A stretch of DNA of 64,000 bases from Pegoplata infirma (Eukaryota > Arthropoda > Insecta > Diptera > Anthomyiidae). The position numbers and the translations under genes are program-made. Shown here in pieces: positions 21,960 through 33,255 of the stretch. Numbering within the stretch: the first letter of the stretch is position 1; every line of letters starts with the position of its first letter. The notes below the pieces were generated by a model that made no database searches, was not told the origin of the DNA, and saw only the letters and a list, made by a program, of their open reading frames with translations. The stretch covers positions 66,394,040 through 66,458,039 of the forward strand of contig OY992537.1 of NCBI GenBank assembly GCA_963921195.1, read 5' to 3'.

Positions 21960-22333
21960 GAATATGAAAGAGTTTTCATTCAATTTTTTCATCAATATTT
22001 TTTTTATCAATATTTTTTTTTTCATCAATATTTTTTTTCATCAATATTTTTTTTTTTTCATCAATATTTTTTTTATTGATTTTTTTTGTCAATATTTTTT
22101 TCATACTTTTTTTTTTCATCAATATTTTTTTTTATCAATATTTTTTTTCATCAATATTTTTTTTTCATCAAATTTATTTTTTTTTAACAATATTTTGATT
22201 TTCATCAATATTTTTTGTTTTCATCAATATCTTTTTTTTTCATCAATATTTTTTTTTTATCAATATTTATTTTTCATAAATATTTTTTCATTAATATTTT
22301 TTTCATGTTATTTTTTTGTTATATCAAGTAGTA
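21960..22333. repeat. TTTTTTTCATCAATAT minisatellite
   Basis: About 20 imperfect units of 14-19 bases, a T run followed by CATCAATA or ATCAATA. It explains the 144-residue FINIFF-type open frame at 21958-22392, which is not a gene. The array resumes after the element at 22334-23588 (23594-23655: CATTAAAAACTTTTTCATCA) and recurs at 33690-33902, 34536-34722 and 59370-59640, often beside mini-me type sequence. Confidence 0.8.
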
Positions 22334-23588
22334 CACTAAAAAAAAAGTTTGTAAAATTACAAGTAAAAGGTCTTGTAATTCTATTTTACTAATATTTTTG
22401 TCTTTTTAAAAAAATTGTTGTATATTTAATAAAACGAAAACTGCAGTTTGCATTGTTTTGTAATTTTACTATTATATGATGGTAAATTTATTTTACAAAT
22501 TTTTTGGTAAATTTACAAAAAAGTGAATTATTTTACAAATTAAAATAAATATTACAAGGTGTTTAGTTTTTTTACACAAGAAATCTGTAGTTGTACATCA
22601 AAATTTTACTTGATGTTATTTAGTTTTCAACGAAAAAAATGTTTTATTACAAACATTTTTTTTAAGATCGTTTACAAGGTTTTCAATTTGAAATGTATGT
22701 ATTGAAAAGTACAAAATTAAAATGTAATTTTACAGGACTTATTTTATTACTAGAGTTAATGTTGTTTTACAAAAAAAAAAAAAAATTAATTATTCAACAA
22801 TAGGACACGCAAAAATTTTCTAAGTTCAGATTATTTTTTTGCGTTTTGGAGTAAACAATTTAGTTAAAAATAATTTTTTATAAATAAAAAAAATTATGAA
22901 AAAAAAAAAATTGGAAATTTTTTAATTTTCAATTTTTTTGTAAGCTTTAGCAAAAAAATTTAATTTTTACACCATTTTTTGGTAATTTGGGCTAAGTAAA
23001 ATACCACAATTTTTATGTGTTTCTACTATATAATTGTTCTAGTTTTTTTTTTGTATTTTTACCATTTTTTTTGGTAATTTTACCATATTTTTTGGTATTT
23101 TTTTTTTAAATTTGGCACCTCAAATGTAAATAAAAAGCTGCCAATTATGAAAAATTTGTTTTGTTTTGTAGATTGTTTTTTTTTTTTTTTTGCAAATTTA
23201 CAATTTTTATTGTAAATATTCTTGTTTTTCAATATTTTTTTGCATTAAAAACATTAGTTTAACCAAATAATTTTTTAAACTACAATTTATTTTTTTCATT
23301 TTCTATTTTTGCTTTGTAAAATAACTGTTTTTGTAAAATAACTGTTTTCTGTAAGTTTACAATTTTGTTTTGTAAATTTACCAAATGTTTTGTAAATTTA
23401 CAAAAAAATTTTCACCTCGAAGGTAATATTTTACAAAAAAAATGTAAATTTACATTTTCTTTTGTTAAATCAATTTACAAATTATCCCCGTAACATTACG
23501 GGGATTCTTGCTAGTACATATTTTACAAAACATGTCCCGTAAAATCACGGGGATTTTATGTCACTTTACAAACTTTTTTTTTTGAGTG
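22334..23588. mobile_element. CACTNAAAA-ended MITE of the TTTACAA type
   Basis: Ends CACTAAAAAAAAAGTTTGTA and TTTTTTTTTTGAGTG, flanked by TA, or by the longer TAGTA (22329-22333 and 23589-23593). The interior is dominated by TTTACAAA/TTGTAAAT phrases. Near the right end it has a more GC-rich block with CCCCGTAACATTACGGGG and CCCGTAAAATCACGGGG. It splits the TCATCAAT minisatellite, whose remainder follows at 23594. Confidence 0.7.
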
Positions 23589-23655
23589 TAGTATTATTTA
23601 ACAATAATCTTTTTTCATTAAAAACTTTTTCATCAAAAACTTTTTTATAGACAAA

Positions 23656-24981
23656 CAGACAGATGGATATCACTAGAATGTCGAGAAACCATTATTTAGA
23701 AAGAACACCTTTTTATGCAGCAAAAAATTATCATGATTAAATGGTTTGGGCAAAAGTACAAACTTCGCGGTCATTTTTGTTTAAAAACAAGGAAAACTCG
23801 CAAATATTAGTAAAATGGGATTACGGGAATTTATTTAGTAACTTGACAAGGTTTTCTTTGACTGTATAAAAAACAAAAGCTTTTTCATATTTATAATAAA
23901 AAATGTACTTGAGAATTTCTATAAATAAACCATTTAAAAATATACAGTGAACGAATTTTTAGGAAAATCGTCCTCATCAAAAATGTTTTTTTTTTTTTAA
24001 CTAAAAAATGGGAAATTTTACCCATATTCTAGTTTAAATTGTCATAATATTTAATATTTTTTCTTGTCCTTATTTTAAAGAAAAACATGAAGTAAAATGG
24101 AAGAAAACATGGTAATGGAACGTAAGCTTCATCAATTTGCCTAAAATTTAGTTAAATTTCCCATATTTTAGTTAATTTTTTTTTGATGAATTTAAAAATT
24201 CATCAAATTTCGTACATCATTCAATTTTGACTCTTGTAATAGTGTTATGCAAAACCTCAAATAGTTGCATTTTTAACTTGAAATAATTTTGGTATTAAGA
24301 CTTTTTTTCATATCTCTCATAGTTTTCGAGAAAATGTTAAAATTGCAATTGTTTGCAATTCAAATGCGATTTTTGCAAAAAGTGCTCAATCGAAAATATT
24401 AATTTTTGTTGCAAAATTTTTCGTAGACATACCAAATACATATTTTAAGTCACATCTGGCTCAGACCAGCCTTTAGAAATTTAAAATAGTATTTTTTTTA
24501 TTAAATTTTAAGAATATACCGACCCTTCTCTTTTTATTAATAGAATTGGAAAACAAATTATACACAAAACAGACAAATGGGTTATTTGTTTAGCTCGGTT
24601 CAAATGCAAAAAACAAGGATATAATAAAAAAATATTATTATAAAATAATAAAATATTTTTTTTAATAAAAACCATAAAACTTATGATTTTCAATACAACA
24701 AGATTCCCCTTAGACGTGGCACAGTTTATGCTGTTTTGCCATTTTACCCATAAATATCAAAATGCACACAACACATGTTTGTATGAATGTGTGCTTAAAA
24801 AGAAATACGAACGTGTATGCGTATATTTTAAGTGTATGTGTGTATAAATTGTCACGCACATATGTCTCACAATTATTGATGACACTTTACTTGTGTTGTT
24901 CTACAACAGTCATAAATCAGTTTATAAATTTAATAATACAATTTATAACCATATATTTATGTGATTCTTTGTTTTTGTTTT
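23656..24981. other. Dispersed repeat, then unique-looking DNA
   Basis: The first 140 bases (ATGGATATCACTAGAATGTC to CAAACTTCGCGGTCATTTTT) belong to a repeat also seen at 36120-36345, 53140-53190 with 54090-54205, 61100-61138 with 63590-63680, and inverted at 9150-9212. From about 23800 to 24980 I recognise nothing beyond AT-rich sequence and short TG-rich stretches near 24770-24850. Confidence 0.5.
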
Positions 24982-25117
24982 TATACCCTCCACTCTAGTG
25001 ATAGAGGGTATATATAAGTTTGTCATTCCGTTTGTAACACCTCGAAATATTGGTCTAGGACCCCATAAAGTATATATATTCATGATCCTCGATCGATTTT
25101 AAGACGATCTAGCGATG

Positions 25118-25148
25118 TCCGTCCGTCCGTCCGTCCGTCCGTCCGTCC

Positions 25149-25198
<50 letters not shown>
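25118..25198 (+). repeat. GTCC/GTCT tetranucleotide array in mini-me
   Basis: About 20 tetramers, first GTCC and then GTCT with no mixing, at the fixed position of the mini-me GTCY tract. Other copies have a shorter pure GTCC array (12046-12090) or an alternating GTCC-GTCT array (55567-55652). Confidence 0.9.
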
Positions 25199-25689
25199 TG
25201 AAAACACGCTAACTTTTGAAAGACTTTACGGATGCTCCTGAAGTTTGGCATATATGTTGGGCATTTACCTGGTCAGGTTGGAATTGCAATCCAGCGAAAT
25301 CGGTCTAGTGGTTCAAAAGTTATAAGCAAATGAGTGAATTTCGGCAAGGGTTTTTTTGGAATTTACGAGATAAAACACACGGTAACTTTCGAACGGCAAT
25401 TCTGAGGGTGCCAGTGGCGGGTACAGCTTTTGGGTCTGGGGGGGGAAAATTTTTTTTCTTCGAAAAAAAAATCATAAATTCTCCTTTGTTGACGAACAAA
25501 AAAAAGGGATACGTTTTTTTTACAAAAAAAAGTGGTGGAAAAGCTATAAAATCATCAAATTTATTAGTTTTTGCCGAATAAGGTTTGTTTTTCATGATCA
25601 TATTTCGTTTAGATAATTTTTTTTTTTATTTGTTTTAAAAGAAAATTGTATATTTTTCGTATACATAAGAAGAGAATTTTTTAATTGAA

Positions 25690-27250
25690 GAAATTCTCCC
25701 TACATAGAAAACATCAGATGTTGAGACATTTTTCGTGAAAAAATTATTTTTTATTGGGAAAATGTCTCAGAATATAAGACTAAATGTCTCAGAATCTGAG
25801 ACTATTTTCGTATAGAAAAATTTTTGGATTTTTAAAAGAAATTTAAAAGAAAATTGTATATTTTTCGTATACATAAGAAGAGTCTAAATCTGAGAATTTA
25901 ATAGAAGAAATTCTTCCTACATAAATAATATCAGATTTTGAGACATTTTTCGTGAATTATTTTTTTTATAGGGAACATGTCTCGGAATATAAGACTTCTT
26001 CTTAACGAAAAAATGTCTCAGAATCTGAGACTTTTTTCGTATAAAAAAATTTTCAGATTCTAAGGATTTTTTCCACAGAAAAAGTTTCAGATTCTGAGAC
26101 ATTTTACTATAGAAAAAGTCTCATATTTTAAAGCATTACTGAGACATTTTTCCTATAGAGAGTTCTCTGATTATGAGATTTGTTTCGTACTGAAAAATTT
26201 TAGATTCTGAGACCTTTTTTTATAGAAAAAGTCTTAGGCCGCTATTCCAAAAAAAGTAATTCACATAAAAAATGTGAAAATAAAAATTTCCAAATTTCTA
26301 GATAGTTCTAGATTTCACATCCGAATTTCTTTTTCGTTTTGTTTCACACAAATAAAATTTGGTGAAAGCAAAACGAATGCACTTTTTTCCTTATAATTTT
26401 GTAATTTTAATTATTCAACTTTAAATGACAACGTGATCAACAAAACACTAAACTTGATTTCATGTGATTCGGAAATTTTCATGTGAATTGAAAAGTTGCG
26501 AAAGACAGAACAGAGGCATCAGATTCTTCGACCTTTTCCAATAGAAAAAGTCTCAGATTCTAAGACCTTTTTCCTAAAGAAAAAATTTCGAATTCTGAGA
26601 TCTTATTCCTAAAGAATAATGCTCAGATTCTCACACATTTTTCCTAAAAAAAAGTTTCAGATTCTGAGAGCTTTTTCTTATATAGAAAAAGTTTAAAATT
26701 CTGTCACTTTTTCTCTAAAGAAGAAGTGACAGATTCTGAAACCTTTTTCTGATTCTGAAATCTTTTCCGATTCTAAGACACTTTTCCTAAAGAAAAAGTC
26801 CTAGATTCGGAAATGTTTTTCCTATACAAAAGTCTCAGACTTTAAGACCTTTTTTCTAAAGAAATGTCATAGATTCTGAGACCTATTTCCTATAGAAAAA
26901 GTCTATGATTCTGAGACATTTTTCTGAGATTCTGATACTTTATTCCTATAAAAAAAAGTCTTAGATTCTAAGACCTTTTTACCGTTGAAAAAGTCTCAGA
27001 TTCTGCGACCTTCTACCAATTTAGTTAGTTTCAACTTCTGAGACTATTTTTCAACAATAAAAAGTCTCAGACTTTGAGACTATTTTCTTCTTAAAAAAGA
27101 CTCAGATTCTGAGACCTTTTTCCTTAAAATAAATCTCAAATTCAGAAATTCTGAGACTTTTTTCCCATAGAAAAATTCTTCTGCGACCTTTTTCCTATAA
27201 ATAAGTTTTGAGACGTTTTTCACATAAAAATAGTCTCAGATTCTGAGAAT
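25690..27250. repeat. Diverged 35-bp minisatellite inside the hAT-like element
   Basis: Dozens of units, clear but much more diverged than those at 30370-31150, with variants such as TCTAAGACCTTTTTCC and TCTGAGATCTTATTCC. The orientation changes near 26090: before it units read GTCTCAGAATCTGAGAC with TTTTTCGTATA spacers, after it they read mostly as TCAGATTCTGAGAC with TTTTTCCTATAG spacers. Confidence 0.75.
26228..26516. mobile_element. GGCC-ended MITE nested in the satellite
   Basis: A 289-base segment breaks the satellite. It starts GGCCGCTATTCC and ends GACAGAACAGAGGC; the inner parts of the ends (ATTCACATAAAAAATGTG and TTTCATGTGAATTG) also pair. A partial copy sits at 47610-47830 with phrases such as CGTGATCAACAAAACACTAA shared. 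TSD not certain. Confidence 0.65.
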
Positions 27251-28111
27251 TTTTTCTTTAGAATAAAATATTTTTACAAATGAAAGTTCGACTATCAACA
27301 TTTTTAAGGTTTTAAGATATTTTTTTTATTGCTATGTAGAAGACAAATACTTTTTATATAAACCAAATTAAGATCCTGTAACATTTTTCTAAACAAAAAA
27401 AGCATATTCTAAGTAATTTGTTTATGCCAAAATTCATAATAAGATTGACAGATATTTTTCACAGAAAATTTTCAGATTGATTCACTTTTTCCTTAAAAAA
27501 TTTTCCCTTTTAAAATTTTCAGATTTTTTTCTATGAAAAATTTTTGGACTTCGAAATTTTTTTATAAAATTTCATTCTTTCTTTTTCTTTCCTTTTCTTT
27601 CTTTTTTTTTTCTTTTTTTTTTCTTCTTTTTTTCTTTTTTTTCCTTTTTTTTCTTTTCGAAATTTGGTCTGGGGGGGAAATTTCCCCTTTTCCCCCCCCC
27701 TTGTACCCGCGCATGGAGGGTGCTGAAGTATGGCATAAATATTTGTCGTTCTTCAGGTCCGGTTCGTTTTAAATTTCAGCCAAAGCGGTCCAGCGGTTCA
27801 AAAGTTATTAGCAAAACCGTAAATTTCAGATTCGCCTCGCCTTAAATTAACGTGATGAAAACCCGTTAAACATGTTTTAAAAACATTGGTAAGTCACAAA
27901 AATATTTTACATCGCATTTTTGTCACTCAAAAATATTTTTACACTAAAAGAAAAAAAAAATACACTCGAAAAAAATTTTACACTCAAAAAAAATTTTACA
28001 CTCAAAAAAAAATTTAGTAAATTATTTTTTTTTTTTTTCAAAAATTAGTTAAAATAAAAAGTTTTTTTACACAAAATAAAATATTTCAAAAATGTTATTT
28101 TTTTCACTCTA

Positions 28112-28769
28112 CACAGAAAGAAATAAAAAAAAAATTTGAGTAAATTTTTAATACTATTGAGTAAAAAATTACTCAATTTTCCACCAGTAAACGATTTAAT
28201 AGTATTGAGTAAATTTTTAATAAAAATTTATTAAATGTTTGCCAAAAAAATTTGAGTAAATTTTTAATTGACACTATTAAGTGCAGGAACAGAACAAGAA
28301 GCACCACCTTTTAAAAACAGAACAAGTTTTATTTCACATCGGCGCCGGCCACCGGTTTAATCTGCCAAACCGTATGGAAAAAGTCGTGCCGGGCTTATTC
28401 TGTTTCTACTCTAAAAAAAACAAAGTTTAAAAAAATTTCATATTTTTTTACAAAGAAAAAAAAAACATGTTTTTTCAAACTTTACCAAATATATTTATGT
28501 CTTAAAGACATAAAAAAATTTTATAAATATGATTACAAACTTTCATGTATATATACAAAAAACTATAAACTAAACGAGAATTAAAAAAACTAAGAAAATT
28601 CCAAAAAAAAATTAAAAAAGCTATTAAATTCTTATTAAATTATTTACTCAATTTGTTTTTAAATTTTTGAGTAAATTTTTAATTGCGTCAATTAAAAAAT
28701 TACTCAAAACTTTTTTTAAATTTAAACAAGTGATTACTCAAATTGTTTTTCCCCATATTTTTTTCTGTG
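28112..28769. mobile_element. TTGAGTAAATTT MITE, copy C, TA-flanked
   Basis: Ends CACAGAAAGAAATAAAA and TTTTTTTCTGTG, flanked by TA at 28110-28111 and 28770-28771. It inserted in the 3' part of the mini-me element. It serves as a second SINE-free copy for the 20884 SINE. It contains a small GC-rich insert at about 28280-28411. Confidence 0.75.
28280..28411. mobile_element. Small GC-rich insert with imperfect inverted ends
   Basis: About 130 bases, far more GC-rich than the host MITE (TCGGCGCCGGCCACCGG inside). The ends AGTGCAGGAACAGAACAAG and, complemented, AGAGTAGAAACAGAATAAG are imperfect inverted repeats. The related copy A has no such insert between ATTGACACAATA and the A run. A lone end-like phrase, AGTGCAGAAACAGAAA, occurs at 34395. 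No TSD could be fixed. Confidence 0.5.
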
Positions 28770-28860
28770 TAGAAAAATTACTATAACTTAAAAAGGGCGT
28801 TGTGGAGGGTATTCATAGATTCGGCCAAGTCGAATTTAATTTTTCTACTTGTTTTTTTTT

Positions 28861-30045
28861 GTATTTTGAACGTATATTTGTCCTTAATATTATGAATTTT
28901 AAAGAATAAAGTCCCCAAAAATAAACATTAGTATAAAACATAATTTTCACACCAAAATTTGACATGCAAATCTCAAGAGATTTTAAATAAACATAAAAGT
29001 TATTTAACGTTATTTTTATTTTTTTGTTATAAAGAAGTTTAATTTTTAAAGCCTTTTGAAGCAAGAAAAATAAAAATAAACAAACCCCTTCCATAAACTC
29101 AATTGTAGCAACAATTATATTAATAAAATTGTTTAACATTTTAACAAAAAAAAAAAAAAAATATAAAACACGCAAATACTTCTCCGTAATATTTTTTTTT
29201 AACGACTTAACAACATTTACCAGGCTTTACTGTGTATTCAGTTTAGTTGTGTGTTATGCATACTTTAGCCCTACAGTTATCAAAATATTTCCGTTCATTA
29301 TGAATATGAAGTTTTTCATACTTTACTCTGTTTTATGCCGGAAAATAAATTGAAAGGAAAAAAAATACAAAGTATGGGAAATTTTTTAAAGTAGGAAAAA
29401 CTTCATAATATGAAAAATATAAAACAAATACAATGCATAAAACTTCTACCCACAATTGTTATTATTTTACCGGGTTGTAAAATACACAGCAATGCCAGAA
29501 ATAACGGCAGCAACATTGTTTTTGTTTTATGTTCAGAGGTGGCAAAACAGTTTTCTGATATTTTTAAAAAAATATTTACAAGTTTTTGCTTTCAATTTAG
29601 AAGTTTTTTTATAGAAAACTATATCAGAATCTGGAATTTTTTATATGAAGAATCTTTTTGGTTATAAGATTTAGAGAATTTTTTTTTAAAAATGTTTTTT
29701 TCAATTTTCTTTTCTTTTTTTAACATGATAATAGCTTTGTTTGTTTACCTACTACAATTTAATATTTTTTACTCAATTTACTACTTTTGCTCAAAAACCG
29801 TTCGAGTACACATAAAAATAGTAAATGTAGTAATCAATTTAAGAGAAAATTTATTTCTCTTTTACTTTATTTTTACTACAATTTACCGGAAATATTTCAA
29901 TGCGTAGGTATGAAAATTATGTAAAAAAAAATTATTGACAAATTTTTATATTTACAAAAAAATATTTTAAAACAAAAAATAGAAAGCATAATCTATTCAA
30001 GATGAAAAACAACAATAAATCCAAATAAATATGCAGTCGGATACA
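28861..30045. other. No recognised feature
   Basis: AT-rich and unique-looking. The open frames at 28813-29175, 29129-29353, 29410-29667 and 29692-29907 are low-complexity with no recognisable domain, and do not share a splice pattern I could support. Confidence 0.45.
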
Positions 30046-30369
30046 TGTGCATAATTAACAGGAAAACCTTTAGACCGTCCAGCGATGTCCGTCCGTCTGT
30101 AGACACCATGAATAAGTCCAAGCCAATGGCTAGACCGCTGAAGGCACAAATATTGTGTGTCATATATTACTAGAAAGGTTTTGTTGATAAACGGGCAAAA
30201 TCGGAAAGATTTCCCTTGAAGAACCAAAATAGTCCTAGAAAAATACAATTTTATATCCTCCAACGACAGTATGAAAGTATATACCCACTTCGTCATTCCA
30301 TGTGCAACGATAACCGTCTGTCCGTCTGCGGAAGACTTGATACAGTATAAAAAGTGCTACCTTCCTAAA
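30046..30369 (+). mobile_element. Two decayed mini-me fragments
   Basis: The first (30065-30130) has CAGCGATGTCCGTCCGTCTG. The second starts TATATCCTCCAACGACAGTA at about 30252, continues CACTTCGTCATTCCATGTG and CCGTCTGTCCGTCTG, and runs into the satellite at about 30370. The subfamily is that of 33903-34275 (GCACGAA and similar phrases). Its continuation (AAATCGGATCAG, AAAGTTCCACC) appears after the satellite at about 31170-31260. Confidence 0.6.
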
Positions 30370-31150
30370 GTTGGCACGAAAAAGTGGCTCAGAATCTGAG
30401 ACTTTATTAACAGGAAAATGTTTCTGAATCTGTGACTTTCTATAGCAAAAATGTCTCAAGATCTAAGACTTTTTGTATAGAAAAAATGTCTCAGAATCTG
30501 AGACTTTTTCTCTAGACAAAATATCTCAGAAGCTGAGACTTTTTCTATAGACAAAATGTCTCACAATCTGAGACTTTTTCTATAGAAAAAATGTCTTAGA
30601 ATCTGAGACTTTTTCTATAGAAAAAATGTCTCAGAATCTGAGACTTTTTCAATAGAAAAAATGTCTCAGAATCTGAGACTTTTTCTAAAGAAAAAATGTC
30701 TCAGAATCTGAGACTTTTTCTAAAGAAAAAATGTCTCAGAATCTGAGACTTTTTCTAAAGAAAAAATGTCTCAGAATCTGAGACTTTTTCTAAAGAAAAA
30801 ATGTCTCAGAATCTGAGACTTTTTCTAAAGAAGAAATATCTCAGAATCTGAGACTTTTTCTTTAGAAAAATGTCTCAGAATCTAAGACTTTTGCTATAGA
30901 AAAAATGTCTCAGAATCTGAGACTTTTTCTATACAAAAAATGTCTCAGAATCTGAGAATTTTTCTATAGAAAAAATGTCTCAGAATCTAAGACTGTTTCT
31001 ATAGAAAATAGTCTCAGAATCTGAGACTATTCTATAAAAAAAAATGTCTCAGAATCAGAGAAAAATGTCTCAGAATCTGAGACTTTTTCTATAGAAAAAA
31101 TGTCTCAGTATCTGAGAATTTTTCTATAGAAAAAATGTATCAGAATCTGA
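30370..31150. repeat. Homogeneous 35-bp satellite array
   Basis: About 22 units in one orientation, reading GTCTCAGAATCTGAGAC then TTTTTCTATAGAAAAA. From 30600 to 30880 consecutive units are identical or differ by a base, including a run of five sharing the TCTAAAG variant, so expansion or homogenisation is recent. The unit is the complement of that at 1-232. Both halves are self-complementary, so either strand can fold into repeated hairpins. It lies between the two halves of a mini-me fragment. Confidence 0.9.
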
Positions 31151-31743
31151 GTTAAGTTCGGAGAGGGATAAAATCGGATCAGTTGAAAGTTCCACCTTAA
31201 TGTCTCATTGGATCGGATCAATTGGAAGTTCCACCTTTAAATACTAAGACAACTCCAGAAAAACACAATTTTTTATGTTTTTTTTTTGTTTTTGTATATT
31301 TGTCTATAAATGAAACATAGGAAATTCATCGACCTGAACTTTTACCAAGTGGATTAAATGTGATTTTTAGCGTTTATAGAAAATTTCTTCTACTTTTGTG
31401 TATAGATTCTAAAATTATCTTCAAAATAAAATTTTAATATATATTTTGAAAATTTAAATGATAAATAAATTTTACTATTTTTACTACTTTTCGTTTTTTT
31501 ACTTTTTTTGGGTTTTCCACATATTGAGTAAAATTTCAAAAAAATCTCTTTTACTACTTTTACTACAAAAAAAGTAATCAAACAGACCTAATGTTTTTAG
31601 GCTGGTGTCTAATTTTAAAAAAGTTGCAGGACGCCACCTCAGTTTGACTATATAAGGTAACGATAAGCAAAAAAGAAAAGAAGAATTACTGTTTTCCAAT
31701 TTTTAAATCCAAAAATTTTAGTAACTTGGGTTTGTTACTTGGA
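31151..31743. other. mini-me tail, AT-rich DNA and a dispersed repeat
   Basis: 31151-31260 continues the interrupted mini-me, with the phrase CGGATCAGTTGAAAGTTCCA repeated in variant form (GGATCAATTGGAAGTTCCAC). From about 31590 to 31746 the sequence is a close copy of 49377-49530 (AAAAGTTGCAGGACGCCA is shared). It ends at the target site of the next element. Confidence 0.55.
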
Positions 31744-31828
31744 TAACACCGTCCGACAGCCAATATTAAACAAGAACCGAATTATATACGACTGATTGTA
31801 GAGATCAAATGTAGTAAAACTGCATTTA

Positions 31829-32458
31829 CACTCAAAAAAATAAAATTGTAAAGTTAACAAATTTTTTTTTTGTTAATTCGAGTTTACTGGCTTTTTAGCA
31901 AATTTTTAGTTAAAATCAGCGTTTTAACTACTTTTTTTAGTTAAGTTCAATTTACGAAAATACTAGTTTTGAACAAATTTTGAATTAATTTTTTTTTTTG
32001 TTGACTTTAAAACTGTGTTTACGAATTTTTATTAATTAATTTGCTGATTTCTCGTAACATATTTTTCGAGTGAAAAAATATTAGAAATTTCTTGTGTAGC
32101 CTCATATGCAAATCTCATAAGTTCTACTTAAGCTGAACTTAATGCTGTGAAAAAAAAGATAAAATAAGTGAAGTGTTAGTGTATAAAATCAATATTTAAC
32201 AAACTTACAATATTTTTACAAAAAGTTAAGCTGAATTAAACTAATTTTTTTGTGAATACATTCATAAAAATATTACCAATATTTCAGCTGAATTTTAAGT
32301 TAAAGTTACGTTTTTTTTTGCTACATTCATTCTACGAAAAGTTAACTAAATATTTTTAGTTAAATTAACTATAAATTTAGTAGGTTCAAAATCAGTTGTT
32401 TTTTTAGTTAAATGTAACTAAATTTTTTGTTAAATTTACAGTTTTATTTTTTTGAGTG
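31829..32458. mobile_element. CACTCAAA-ended MITE, sister copy 1
   Basis: Ends CACTCAAAAAAATAAAATTG and TTTATTTTTTTGAGTG, flanked by TA (31827-31828, 32459-32460). The opposite arm of the surrounding foldback reads, complemented, GCATTTACAGTTTTTCATTT at about 33540-33560, the same site with a single TA and no element. The interior is rich in TTAGTTAAA/TTTAACTAA phrases. No open frame. Confidence 0.85.
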
Positions 32459-32635
32459 TACAGTTTTTTCATTTCGTGATTCTGTTTCCTTTTAAAAGGA
32501 CTTAAAATTTTTGAATAATGACATTTTGTAAAATATTTTTTAAATATATGTACTTGTCTTATAATGTCACTATTGCTTACAAATGACAGAGAAGAATCTT
32601 CGCTAATTTTTTCATTTCTTTATTTTGCCATATTA

Positions 32636-33255
32636 CACTCAAAAAAATAAAACTGTAAAGTTAACAATTTTTTTTTTTTGTTAACTCGAGTTTACTGGCT
32701 TTTTAGCAAATCTTTAGTTAAAAACTACTTTTTTTAGTTAAGTTCAATTTACGAAAATACTAGTTTTGAACAAATTTTGAATTAGTTTTTTTTGTTGATT
32801 TTAAAACTGTGTTTAGGAATTTTTATTAATTAATTTGCTGATTTCTCGTAACATATTTGTCGAGTAAAAAAATGTTAGAAATTTCTTATGTAGCCTCCTA
32901 TGCAAATCTCATAAGTTCTGCTTAAGTTGAACTTAATGCTGTAAAAAAAAAAAAATATCAAAATAAGTGAAGTGTTAGTGTATAAAATCAATATTTAACA
33001 AACTTACAATTTTTTTACAAAAAGTTTAGCTGAATTTAACTTGTGTTTTTGTTAATACATACATACACATATTACGAAATTTTCAGCTGATTTTTTAGTT
33101 AAAGTTACTTTTTTTTGCTACATTCATTCTACGAAAAGTTAACTAAATATTTTTAGTTAAATTAACTAGAAATTTAGTAGGTTCAAAATCAGGTGTTTTT
33201 TTAGTTAAATTTAACTGAATTTTTTGCTAACTTTACAGTTTTATTTTTTTGAGTG
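32636..33255. mobile_element. CACTCAAA-ended MITE, sister copy 2
   Basis: Direct repeat of the previous MITE, differing by scattered substitutions and small indels (for example a shorter TTAAAACTACTTTTTTAG part near 32720). TA flanks at 32634-32635 and 33256-33257. Same orientation as copy 1, 177 bases apart. Confidence 0.85.

Larger units (their letters stand above)
25412..27715. mobile_element. hAT-like non-autonomous element filled with 35-bp satellite
   Basis: Left end CAGTGGCGGGTAC, right end (complement) CATGCGCGGGTAC, followed inside by G or C runs. An exact 8-bp TSD, GAGGGTGC, lies at 25404-25411 and 27716-27723. The mini-me copy at 39441-40558 has this site once (complement at 40173-40180), an internal empty site. 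End sequence and TSD length fit hAT (established knowledge). There is no transposase: the interior is mostly diverged copies of the TCTCAGATTCTGAGAC / TATAGAAAAA unit plus a pyrimidine-rich stretch before the right end, and a further insertion at 26228-26516. Confidence 0.85.
24982..28860 (+). mobile_element. mini-me type repeat expanded by nested insertions
   Basis: Has the same start (TATACCCTCCACTCTAGTGA) and end (GGAGGGTATTCATAGATTCG, then TTCTACTTGTTTTTTTTT) as the 11907 copy, but is 3.9 kb long because of two insertions: a hAT-like element (25412-27715) and a TA-flanked MITE (28112-28769). Removing both gives about 910 bases, the expected length. The GTCC array is followed by a long GTCT array at about 25118-25198. 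Confidence 0.85.

Noticed and set aside
21958..22392. 144-residue open frame rich in FINIFF repeats; similar frames at 34479 and 59456
   Set aside because: Translation of the TTTTTTTCATCAATAT minisatellite; no start context, no domain.
30370..31150. CRISPR-like array of regularly spaced repeats
   Set aside because: The whole 35-bp unit is repeated with no unique spacers, and the DNA is eukaryotic.
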